Below are positions 39,375-44,918 of a stretch of 44,918 nt of DNA, one piece after another. How positions within the stretch are numbered: position 1 is the first letter of the stretch; each line of letters begins with the position of its first letter. The notes beneath the pieces were generated by a model. That model made no database searches. It was not told the origin of the DNA and worked only from the letters and a program-made list of their open reading frames with translations. The DNA lies in IMG/VR virus record IMGVR_UViG_3300042503_000397, positions 1 to 44,918 of that record; one strand, given 5' to 3'. This stretch comes from a virus. A program made the translations under genes and the position numbers.

Positions 39375-39515
39375 ATGAGCCCCGAGACTGCCGCCATCAT
39401 CGCCATCGTCATCGCTGCCGGTAGCGAGATCATCGCGATCAGCCCGCTCAAGTCAAACAGCTGGATCCAGCTGCTGCTGCAGGCCGGCCGGCTGGTGTTC
39501 CCCAAGCGCCGTTGA
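39375..39515 (+). CDS. Putative small holin (46 aa)
   Basis: A 46-aa ORF whose TGA ends four bases before the endolysin ATG. MSPETAAIIAIVIAAGSEII and AISPLKSNSWIQLLLQAGRL give one clear transmembrane helix at residues 6-23 and an amphipathic second part, ending basic (PKRR). Together with the gene at 39084 it probably forms the holin/antiholin set. It was identified from the raw sequence by its coding pattern and position. Confidence 0.65.
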   Translation: MSPETAAIIAIVIAAGSEIIAISPLKSNSWIQLLLQAGRLVFPKRR

Positions 39516-39518
39516 GCA

Positions 39519-40565
39519 ATGAGCAACTTCCTCACTGCCGCCAAGTGGACCGATAAACAGGCACCGCAACCGCATCAAATTGCGGCATGGAATACAGCAT
39601 GGCAATGGCTAAGGGCCGAGCAGCAGGCGGAATTCCTGGAGCTGTTCCGTGCTGCACCTGCAACACCTGCGGCACCATGGCTTGAGCCAGCGCTCAAGAT
39701 TATCCGTCAATTTGAAGGTTTACGGCTTGAGGCATACCGATGCCCAGCTGGTGTGCCAACCATCGGCTATGGCGCCACGCGGCTGATTGATGCACCAGTG
39801 CGCATGGGCGACAAGATCACGCAGCAGATGGCTGAGGACTTGTTGCGCAATCAAGTTGAAAACTTATTTGCTCCTGGTTTATTTGTATTGTTGCCTTTGA
39901 TGAAAACATGGAAGCCCAATCAGCAAGCTGCGTTGGTGTCTTGGGCTTTCAATGTAGGACTTGGTGCCGTAGAAGAGTCCACGTTGCGCAAGCGGATGGC
40001 GGATGGCGAGTCGCCCATCGTAGTCGTGCCAGAGGAGCTGCCCAAGTGGAACAAGGCTGATGGCAAGACGCTAGAAGGGCTCGCAAGGCGTCGTGCTGCT
40101 GAGGTGCGGTTATTTACTGGCAATCTTGAGCAGCAGCAACCGGCCAAGCTGACGCCATCTAGCTCGTTTGCCTCGCATATCACGCCGCATATCACGCTAG
40201 GTGAGTTTGCATTGAACCAAGAGGTGCGTCGCTTTGATGCGCAGCATCAAGTAAACACAGCGGCCGAGCTTGCTGCATTCATGGAACGGGCACGGTCTGC
40301 ATTTGGTGGCAAGCCTGTGATCATTACCAGCGGCTACCGGCCAGCAGCGATTAACCGTTCAGTAGGAGGCGCCAGCAGCTCAGAGCACCTGTATAACGCG
40401 CCTAACGTGGGTGCCGTAGACTTTTACATCCAAGGCGTTGACATTCACAAGCTGCAGGCATGGTGCGACAGGGAATGGCCGTATAGTCTTGGCTACGGCG
40501 CACCCAAGGGCTTTGTGCATCTTGGCATTCGCGCTGGCCGCCCTAAAGTCCGCTGGGATTATTGA
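39519..40565 (+). CDS. Two-domain endolysin (GH24 lysozyme plus M15 peptidase)
   Basis: A 348-aa protein. The GH24 muramidase lies at ~50-200: IIRQFEGLRLEAYRCPAGVP, TIGYGATRLI (Glu in FEG, then the C/T pair), NQQAALVSWAFNVGLGAVEE and LEGLARRRAAEVRLF. A linker leads to a peptidase M15A domain at ~225-348: FGGKPVIITSGYRPAAINRS, GGASSSEHLYNAPNVGAVDF with the zinc ligands H and D, then GFVHLGIRAG. It should cut both the glycan strand and the stem peptide of the cell wall. No signal peptide is visible, so it probably relies on the holins. Confidence 0.9.
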   Translation: MSNFLTAAKWTDKQAPQPHQIAAWNTAWQWLRAEQQAEFLELFRAAPATPAAPWLEPALKIIRQFEGLRLEAYRCPAGVPTIGYGATRLIDAPVRMGDKITQQMAEDLLRNQVENLFAPGLFVLLPLMKTWKPNQQAALVSWAFNVGLGAVEESTLRKRMADGESPIVVVPEELPKWNKADGKTLEGLARRRAAEVRLFTGNLEQQQPAKLTPSSSFASHITPHITLGEFALNQEVRRFDAQHQVNTAAELAAFMERARSAFGGKPVIITSGYRPAAINRSVGGASSSEHLYNAPNVGAVDFYIQGVDIHKLQAWCDREWPYSLGYGAPKGFVHLGIRAGRPKVRWDY

Positions 40566-41080
40566 TGATCATTCCTGACCACGAAATATGCCGCCTGTGC
40601 AAGCAACATGCAATGGTGGTGCCGTATAACGCAGAACTGCAAAACCCAGCATCCCTTGATGTGATGCTCGGCGACAACCTAATGGTTGAAGTGGAGCACA
40701 CTGCAGACCTGCAGTTGCTAAGCATCGCGCACCACACAGAAGCAAATCCTTATTGGCTGGCGCCTAGTGAGTTTGCGCTAGCTGAGACACAGGAGTTTTT
40801 TAACCTGCCAGATCACATCGCCGCGCAGTTTGTACTGAAGTCCAGCCGCGCAAGGTCTGGCCTAGAACACCTGCTTGCTGGATATTGTGACCCAGGCTGG
40901 CACGGCAGTCGGCTCACATTGGAATTACACAACAGCCGCCGCTATCACAGCATTGCATTGTGGCCCGGCATGAAGATTGGCCAGATGGTATTTCACGTCA
41001 TTGCGGGCACGCCAGAACGCACCTATGCAGTGACTGGACGGTATAACAACGATTCAATCGTCACCGCTTCGCGCGGATAG
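40565..41080 (+). CDS. dCTP deaminase
   Basis: A 171-aa protein. ATG at 40565 overlaps the endolysin stop. The family core is clear: LQNPASLDVMLGDNLMVE, WLAPSEFALAETQEFFNLPD, FVLKSSRARSGLEHLLAGYC and DPGWHGSRLTLELHN, with the catalytic Glu in the last segment. It makes dUTP (or dUMP in bifunctional forms) from dCTP for thymidine nucleotide supply. It is slightly shorter than E. coli Dcd. A metabolic gene at the end of the lysis cluster is unusual. Confidence 0.87.
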   Translation: MIIPDHEICRLCKQHAMVVPYNAELQNPASLDVMLGDNLMVEVEHTADLQLLSIAHHTEANPYWLAPSEFALAETQEFFNLPDHIAAQFVLKSSRARSGLEHLLAGYCDPGWHGSRLTLELHNSRRYHSIALWPGMKIGQMVFHVIAGTPERTYAVTGRYNNDSIVTASRG

Positions 41081-41218
41081 GTACATGTCACAAGCCTGCT
41101 GGTAGTGCCACTGCGCCTGCCAGCATTGCTTGTGCTCCTTTACCATTCCTGCATAAGTTACGCGCCATATATCGCCAACTTGCTCTAGTGTTGGCGGTAG
41201 CAGGTTGTTGTTAGTCAT
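41054..41218 (-). CDS. Hypothetical 54-aa protein, antisense to the end of the dCTP deaminase gene
   Basis: ATG 41218, TGA 41054. MTNNNLLPPTLEQVGDIWRV continues with TYAGMVKEHKQCWQAQWHYQ and a Cys/Tyr-rich end (QACDMYLSARS). Composition and codon use look genuine. It overlaps the dCTP deaminase end by 27 bases on the opposite strand and starts head-to-head with the plus-strand gene at 41235. It may belong to the leftward early block. Function unknown. Confidence 0.55.
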   Translation of the reverse strand: MTNNNLLPPTLEQVGDIWRVTYAGMVKEHKQCWQAQWHYQQACDMYLSARSGDD

Positions 41219-41234
41219 GTCTTGGGGTCAGTGG

Positions 41235-41471
41235 ATGATTGTGGAGCTATCAGTAGAGGATCAACTACGGATAGAGGGGCAGGCACGAGCTGCCCTTGCA
41301 CATGATGACCCTAGCCAAGTGGCACATTTATGCGCGTCGCTGATTCGTCAAAATGCGTATCAATCCAAGCTAATCCAGCAAGCAACTGGTCATATTGCCA
41401 AACTAGAAATGGAGCAGTTTTTAGGCTGCTCCAAACCAAAGCGATGGTGGCAGCGATTACTGCGTCGCTAG
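41235..41471 (+). CDS. Hypothetical 78-aa helical protein
   Basis: Starts at ATG 41235 (MIVELSVEDQLRIEGQARAA), or at 41217 for six more residues, which would overlap the antisense start. It is helical (LAHDDPSQVAHLCASLIRQN, KLIQQATGHIAKLEMEQFLG) and ends basic (KPKRWWQRLLRR). It is the last rightward gene and overlaps the sigma factor gene tail to tail by 15 bases. Function unknown. Confidence 0.62.
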   Translation: MIVELSVEDQLRIEGQARAALAHDDPSQVAHLCASLIRQNAYQSKLIQQATGHIAKLEMEQFLGCSKPKRWWQRLLRR

Positions 41472-42347
41472 CGATGGCCGCAAAATTAAACTGAGTTTGC
41501 GTTGCGCGCGTTGCGCGCGTTGCCTGACGCGCTCTCTGCATACACCAAGATTGCGGCCAATTTCGGCATAGCTTTCTGGTGTTTCGCAGCCAATGCCATA
41601 GTTTCTACGTACAACATCCCTATCAAAGGGATCTAGGCGAAAAAAAGCCAGCTGCAGCTGCTCAACGCGCTCACAAATCTCTTCAGGGTTGTGGTCTTCA
41701 TCAATGCCGTACTCGTCGGCAATCATGTCTAGTATTGTGCTGCCATCTTCGGTGATCAGTGCATCTAGGCTTCGGTGTGGCCTGTTGCGCTCCATCAGCA
41801 TCAATAGCTGATCTGTGTCGATGTTAAGAATGTCTGCCACTTCGCGGGCGGTAGGAGTGCGGCCATTGGCTTGCGCAAACTCACGTTGCGCCTTGGCAGC
41901 GGCGTAGGTTTTCTCTAGTGCATGTTGCGGCATTCGAATCAACCGCTCCTTCGTATCAATGGCGCGGGTGATCGCTTGACGAATCCACCAATAGGCATAG
42001 GTAGAAAACTTGTAACCTTTGGTGCCGTCAAACATCTCCGCAGCACGATGCAGGCCCAACGCCCCTTCTTGGATCAAGTCCATTAGGTCCATGTTGTTGG
42101 ACTGCAGCCGGGTGACGTACCGCTTGGAGATATGGACCACCAACCGCAGGTTGCAATTGATGATCATGTCACGCGCGCGCATACCAACGCGGATCTCGCG
42201 CTGTTCTTGCTTGGTGCGCTCGCCTTTGGCGTCACGCAGCTCAAGGTATCTCCGCACTTGACGCGACAGTTGAATTTCTTGCTCAGCCGACAGCAATGGA
42301 TATCGGCCGATGGCGGTGAGGTACTGCTTGAACGAGTCGGGTGTCAT
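41457..42347 (-). CDS. Sigma-70 family RNA polymerase sigma factor, cyanobacterial type
   Basis: A 296-aa protein with all core regions. Region 1.2: DSFKQYLTAIGRYPLLSAEQ. Region 2: NCNLRLVVHISKRYVTRLQ and MDLIQEGALGLHRAAEMF, with 2.4 YKFSTYAYWWIRQAITRAID. Region 3: RPHRSLDA, with GRTPTAREVADIL. Region 4.2: SYAEIGRNLGVCRERVRQ. Region 1.1 is missing, as in group 2/3 factors. The sequence resembles cyanobacterial group 2 sigma factors. It could direct host polymerase to phage promoters. Its place at the end of the leftward block suggests middle or late expression. Confidence 0.92.
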   Translation of the reverse strand: MTPDSFKQYLTAIGRYPLLSAEQEIQLSRQVRRYLELRDAKGERTKQEQREIRVGMRARDMIINCNLRLVVHISKRYVTRLQSNNMDLMDLIQEGALGLHRAAEMFDGTKGYKFSTYAYWWIRQAITRAIDTKERLIRMPQHALEKTYAAAKAQREFAQANGRTPTAREVADILNIDTDQLLMLMERNRPHRSLDALITEDGSTILDMIADEYGIDEDHNPEEICERVEQLQLAFFRLDPFDRDVVRRNYGIGCETPESYAEIGRNLGVCRERVRQRAQRAQRKLSLILRPSLATQ

Positions 42348-42457
42348 TTCGGGGTGTTATGCTGTTGATCCAATGACTTTCGGAGTCACTGGGCATTCCG
42401 TAGTTGGGAGAGGCTGCGGTGAGGCCGGCACCTCGTGAGGACCGGCCACCTTTCCCC
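42348..42457 (-). promoter_or_regulatory. Leader of the sigma factor gene with palindrome and hairpin
   Basis: 110 bases without a gene. On the minus strand a GC-rich hairpin (GGTGGCCGG and CCGGCCTCACC arms, 42414-42450) follows the zinc-ribbon gene, with no T run. Nearer the sigma start lies TGACT-CCGAA-AGTCA (42374-42388), a possible operator, then TTGGATCAACAGCATAAC, which could hold a weak promoter. The arrangement suggests separate control of the sigma gene. Confidence 0.4.
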
Positions 42458-42691
42458 CTAATTAGTGGCGTCGCAGTGGTCAAAGTAAAACCCCTGCAAC
42501 CGTTGAACAATATCATGCGCAGCCGTTAGCTGCTGGAAAAAGTCATCGTTCACAAGGTAGCTAGTGCTGCGCTCTTGGCAGTCGTAGCACTCATGCCGTC
42601 TGCGCTTGGCGCGGTTGTTGTAGGTGCGCTCTTGCAATACCAGCCGCATCCGGCCATTGCATTTAGGGCACCGCTGCTCGCCAATGTTCAT
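42458..42691 (-). CDS. Zinc-ribbon protein, possible transcription activator
   Basis: A 77-aa protein. ATG at 42691 is chosen by the overlap with the upstream stop (ATGA). QRCPKCNGRMRLVLQERTYN and RAKRRRHECYDCQERSTSYL give a CxxC...CxxC zinc ribbon with a very basic linker, ending with helical DDFFQQLTAAHDIVQRLQGF. The layout recalls NrdR and the P2 Ogr/Delta activators, but the family is uncertain. Encoded directly before the sigma factor, it may help control transcription. Confidence 0.68.
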   Translation of the reverse strand: MNIGEQRCPKCNGRMRLVLQERTYNNRAKRRRHECYDCQERSTSYLVNDDFFQQLTAAHDIVQRLQGFYFDHCDATN

Positions 42692-42777
42692 GGCAGCAGT
42701 TTCGACGCCAGCCACAGCGCCAGGCAGCACGCCACGACGTAGACGATCAGCAGCTCGAACAGAAGGGGGACAGTCAC
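42688..42777 (-). CDS. Tiny membrane protein (29 aa)
   Basis: GTG at 42777 overlaps the upstream stop, and TGA overlaps the zinc-ribbon start. The translation (TVPLLFELLIVYVVACCLAL then WLASKLLP) is almost entirely one transmembrane helix with a Cys pair. Coupling at both ends argues for translation. Function unknown. Confidence 0.5.
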   Translation of the reverse strand: MTVPLLFELLIVYVVACCLALWLASKLLP

Positions 42778-42929
42778 TGGCCCTCCAGCTCGGCGGCAAC
42801 AGCCTTAAGCTCCCGCAGCTCGCGATAGATGAAGTAATCCTCGGGGTCGTCGTAGTTCAGGTCCAGTGCCTGGTCTACAGCCGTCTGAGCCAAGAACAGC
42901 AAGCGGTCTATCAGTTGGCGGTCAGTCAT
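42774..42929 (-). CDS. Hypothetical 51-aa protein with AAELEG tail
   Basis: ATG 42929 overlaps the stop of the upstream gene. MTDRQLIDRLLFLAQTAVDQ is followed by acidic ALDLNYDDPEDYFIYRELRE and LKAVAAELEGQ. The last block (AxAAELEGx) matches the tails of 42922-43170 and 44476-44742. It is helical and acidic. This is a further member of the modular small-ORF family. Confidence 0.6.
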   Translation of the reverse strand: MTDRQLIDRLLFLAQTAVDQALDLNYDDPEDYFIYRELRELKAVAAELEGQ

Positions 42930-43170
42930 TGCCACCCTCCAGCTCGGCGGCGATGGCGAGGAGTTCGCCGCGCACGTCATCGCGTGCGTCCCAAACACCA
43001 AGCTCATACTCAAGTTGATTGCGCGGTTCTTCGGTTTCTGGCACCACCTGATCCACAGCAGCGCGAAGGGCGGCGGCAAATCGAGGCAATATAAGATGCA
43101 CTCCATGGACGGTGTCGTTGCCCATGAACGCATCCAGCACCGCCTGTGCGGCGGGGGAAAGGTCAGTCAT
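42922..43170 (-). CDS. Modular early protein (LSPAAxAVxxAF / ALRAAVDQVVP / LLAIAAELE)
   Basis: An 82-aa protein from ATG 43170. MTDLSPAAQAVLDAFMGNDT, RFAAALRAAVDQVVPETEEP, RNQLEYELGVWDARDDVRGE and LLAIAAELEGGND. The three blocks occur in the same order in 44476-44742, with different linkers. It is small and acidic. Function unknown; I associate the family with picocyanobacterial phages from memory. Confidence 0.7.
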   Translation of the reverse strand: MTDLSPAAQAVLDAFMGNDTVHGVHLILPRFAAALRAAVDQVVPETEEPRNQLEYELGVWDARDDVRGELLAIAAELEGGND

Positions 43171-43205
43171 CACTCAGTCTGCACTTGTTGGAAAAAGTCA
43201 GTCAT
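43170..43205 (-). CDS. 11-codon minicistron before the modular ORF
   Basis: ATG 43205 begins MTDFFQQVQTE and its TGA overlaps the ATG of the next gene (TGATG). It could be a leader peptide for coupling, or the remains of a gene like those at 239 and 1156, which also start MTDF. Weak evidence. Confidence 0.25.
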   Translation of the reverse strand: MTDFFQQVQTE

Positions 43206-43223
43206 GGATTGTGTGGTGATGGG

Positions 43224-43490
43224 TCAAGCAAACGGAATGTGATCTTCGACATAGGGTTCATCTTGAGTTTCTAGGTCGCGCCACTCGCGGCCGAACTCTT
43301 CACCCTGCTGCCAAGTGAACATACCCTGCAGCACAGGAATCATGTTCCCGTTGCCGTCGCCCCGGCGGATCAGCCGATAGGCGACAGGGAGGATGGATCC
43401 AACGCGGGCGGAGACAACCTGCGCGTGTTGAACGACTCCTCGCAAAAGAGGCTCGTTGAAAAGAGGTTTGTTGCTCGTTGATTCAGTCAT
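43224..43490 (-). CDS. Hypothetical 88-aa protein
   Basis: ATG 43490. MTESTSNKPLFNEPLLRGVV, then beta-like VVSARVGSILPVAYRLIRRG, NMIPVLQGMFTWQQGEEFGR, and an acidic end (EPYVEDHIPFA). A degenerate AGAACTGCC lies before the start, possibly related to the early leader. No family recognised. It lies within the modular ORF array but does not share its blocks. Confidence 0.6.
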   Translation of the reverse strand: MTESTSNKPLFNEPLLRGVVQHAQVVSARVGSILPVAYRLIRRGDGNGNMIPVLQGMFTWQQGEEFGREWRDLETQDEPYVEDHIPFA

Positions 43491-43513
43491 GGCAGTTCTC
43501 GTAGTTGAAATTT

Positions 43514-44119
43514 CTAGGGTGTTTGCTGCGGCACCGGCAGCGCCCAGTGGGGGAGCCAGTGGGTGATGGTTTCGTTAGCCCATCCAGGGTTTCCGACCAT
43601 CCACCAATAGTCACCGTCCCAGCCATAACACCTCCCTTTCGCATCACACCACCCCTCGCGCTTCCAAGGCCGCTCGCTGGTAGGCACCGGCTCGATGGCG
43701 GGGCGGCCCCAGCGGGCTAAGACGGCGCGGGCGAAGGACAAAACATCATCACGCATGTCACAACTTTGTTGCATCGGATAAACGACCTCTCCGCTGCTCA
43801 TGGTGTAAGAGACGCCGTGGTGGGCTGACAGCTCCAGCAGCTCCTCATCCGTCGGCCCTTGCGGCTCGGGTTGGGGCTCAAGTTCACCTTTGATTTCTCC
43901 GCAGTCGCAATACTGTGGTCCCTGCTCGCATGGGCCCCCACACTCTGCAATGGTGACCGGGCTGTATCGATAGACCATCTTGGGCTCGGGCTGGGCCAGG
44001 GCGGTTGCGGTGCGACTACGGAGTTCAGTTAAACAAGACGTACCGCTATACTCGTCTTCCACTATTGCAAAAAGCTCAGCACACAGCGCTCGCCAGTCGG
44101 TGGTGGTGGGGTTAGTCAT
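43514..44119 (-). CDS. Modular early protein with DUF551-like C-terminal domain
   Basis: A 201-aa protein. Blocks: DWRALCAELFAIVEDEY and ATALAQPEP (as in 824-1156), a Cys-rich stretch (CGGPCEQGPQYCDCGEIKGE) that may bind metal, GPTDEELLELSAHHG, FARAVLARWGRPAIEPVPTS, and the end CYGWDGDYWWMVGN...ETITHWLPHWALPVPQQ. The W...ITHWLP end matches DUF551, common in phages. The Cys-rich part is unusual. Function unknown. Confidence 0.72.
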   Translation of the reverse strand: MTNPTTTDWRALCAELFAIVEDEYSGTSCLTELRSRTATALAQPEPKMVYRYSPVTIAECGGPCEQGPQYCDCGEIKGELEPQPEPQGPTDEELLELSAHHGVSYTMSSGEVVYPMQQSCDMRDDVLSFARAVLARWGRPAIEPVPTSERPWKREGWCDAKGRCYGWDGDYWWMVGNPGWANETITHWLPHWALPVPQQTP

Positions 44120-44456
44120 CGGGCAGGGCCTCCAGGGCGCGGCGGATGGGTTCGGCCATTGCTATCGCTCCTTCCGTGGAAATAAGAGCAATCAAGCGGT
44201 CAAGTTCGGCTCGAGCCTGCTCTTTCAAGCTTGGCGGCTTGGGGCGGCGGTTTTCACGCAAGGTGATAAACCTGGAATAACCACGGTTGCGGTGCCATTC
44301 ACAGCACGCCTCCAGCTCCTGATCGGCGCCCCATTGGGCGGCGCGGGTCATCAGCCAGTCTTCGCGGGCAATGCCACCGTCGCGGCAACGCGGGGCCTGC
44401 TCTCGCCACTGCTGCACCAGCTCCGGCGGCGGAGTGATGGGATGTTGTTGTGTCAT
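44112..44456 (-). CDS. Modular early protein (ITPPPELVQQW / WGADQELEACCEW / RRPKPPSLKEQA)
   Basis: A 114-aa protein that contains the basic version of the family: HPITPPPELVQQWREQ, LMTRAAQWGADQELEACCEW, RRPKPPSLKEQARAELDRL and IRRALEALPDD. The larger protein at 232-804 carries the same blocks plus an additional N-terminal unit. The start follows CACTAATCACCC, shared with that gene, which shows the regulatory leader was duplicated together with the coding block. Function unknown. Confidence 0.75.
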   Translation of the reverse strand: MTQQHPITPPPELVQQWREQAPRCRDGGIAREDWLMTRAAQWGADQELEACCEWHRNRGYSRFITLRENRRPKPPSLKEQARAELDRLIALISTEGAIAMAEPIRRALEALPDD

Positions 44457-44475
44457 GGGTGATTAGTGGGTCTGA

Positions 44476-44742
44476 CTACTGGGCTTCAAGCTCGGTAGCG
44501 ATGGCGAGGAGTTGGGTGCGGATAGTCTGAGATTGGCGCCACTGCACATTGGTGATGAAATTGCCCATGTGCGGTGAGCTGGCCGGCTCTTGTTGATCTG
44601 GCACCACCTGATTCACAGCAGCTCGCAAAGCAGCGGCAAGGCAGTTGCCGTAGTCAACAAAGACGCCAGCCTCGTCTTCGTTGAAGGCTTCCCAAACAGC
44701 AAGAGCAGCGGGTGAAAGTTCAGGCATAGAAAGGGATTCCAT
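44476..44742 (-). CDS. Modular early protein, paralogue of 42922-43170
   Basis: About 88 aa from ATG 44742, which overlaps the upstream stop (TAATG); ATG 44727 is the alternative. MPELSPAALAVWEAFNEDEA, CLAAALRAAVNQVVPDQQEP and RTQLLAIATELEAQ parallel 42922-43170 block by block, with a different middle. Function unknown. Confidence 0.68.
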   Translation of the reverse strand: MESLSMPELSPAALAVWEAFNEDEAGVFVDYGNCLAAALRAAVNQVVPDQQEPASSPHMGNFITNVQWRQSQTIRTQLLAIATELEAQ

Positions 44743-44918
44743 TAGTTGTTCAGGCCTAAGTGATTCCGATAGGTTCCGAGTAAATCTTGTAGATTTTGCA
44801 CCTGCTCCGGCGTCCACTGCGGTAAGTCGCTAAGGTCTAAAACTTTTGCCGCTGCCATGCCGGAGCTGGTTTGCATGATGTGTTTATGCAGCGCGGACTC
44901 CAGCGTTTCGACCCTGGC
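44742..44918 (-). CDS. Partial modular protein, paralogue of 824-1156, cut by the right end
   Basis: Only the C-terminal 58 codons are present. They read ARVETLESALHKHIMQTSSG, then MAAAKVLDLSDLPQWTPEQV, then LQDLLGTYRNHLGLNN, almost identical to the end of 824-1156. The missing N terminus lies beyond the window. The final 110 bases are identical between the two genes. Confidence 0.7.
   Translation of the reverse strand, partial: ARVETLESALHKHIMQTSSGMAAAKVLDLSDLPQWTPEQVQNLQDLLGTYRNHLGLNN
44809..44918. repeat. 110-bp repeat, copy 2 (identical to 891-1000)
   Basis: The last 110 bases of the window repeat 891-1000 exactly in the same orientation. Divergence begins abruptly to the left. The contig ends exactly in this repeat, which suggests the assembler could not resolve it. 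Confidence 0.9.

Noticed and set aside
44809-44918. Direct terminal repeat of a complete linear or circular genome
   Set aside because: The matching copy starts at 891, not at base 1, and diverges abruptly on the left side, so it is a gene duplication or assembly break rather than a clean terminal repeat.

Overview
The window reads as an almost complete genome of a tailed, long-tailed (siphovirus-type) bacteriophage that most likely infects a cyanobacterium of the Synechococcus/Cyanobium kind. The host call is inference. It rests on a cyanobacterial AbrB-type (cyAbrB) regulator placed inside the packaging/head operon (16464-16784), a full-length sigma-70 factor resembling cyanobacterial group 2 factors (41457-42347), and a family of small modular ORFs that I associate from memory with picocyanobacterial phage sequences. 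No photosynthesis gene, integrase, tRNA or CRISPR array is visible.

Layout. Positions 1-10360 are a leftward block (minus strand) of early genes: small modular ORFs at the far left, then DUF3310, SSB, an excisionase-like DNA-binding protein, RecT/Bet annealase and a RecE-like exonuclease. Next come several tiny genes, each behind a shared promoter/leader motif, a VRR-NUC nuclease, a RadD-like helicase and a large SNF2 helicase-DNA methyltransferase fusion. At 10361-10430 a divergent promoter region separates this block from the rightward block.

The rightward block (10431-41471) starts with a ribbon-helix-helix (RHH) protein and a PrimPol/D5-type primase-helicase. A roughly 290-bp region follows with eight or nine copies of GGCGGACGCAA arranged in two opposed arms around an AT-rich core, a candidate origin or partition/operator site. 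Then come a second RHH protein and a bacterial-type sliding clamp (DnaN). Downstream are terminase, cyAbrB, portal, Mu F-like head protein, scaffold, capsid, connectors, tail tube, tail chaperone with a likely frameshift, tape measure, a lambda-type M-L-K-I-J tail-tip cassette, fibres (one collagen-like with a YadA-like head), holin-like proteins, a two-domain endolysin and dCTP deaminase. The J protein carries an intein-like Hint domain at its N terminus.

The right end (41457-44918) is again leftward: sigma factor, zinc-ribbon protein, small membrane protein and more modular ORFs. The last 110 bases are identical to 891-1000, so the contig stops inside a repeated gene, and the leftmost gene is also cut off. 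If the molecule is circular, both minus-strand blocks join into one early operon that begins at 10360, passes through the modular ORF array and ends with the sigma factor. The virus would then have just two opposed transcription arms.

How it works together (inference). The early arm supplies recombination (SSB, RecT, RecE-like), DNA methylation/helicase functions and a sigma factor to redirect transcription. The phage has primase-helicase and clamp but no DNA polymerase, so it probably recruits the host replicase. The late arm builds and releases the virion.
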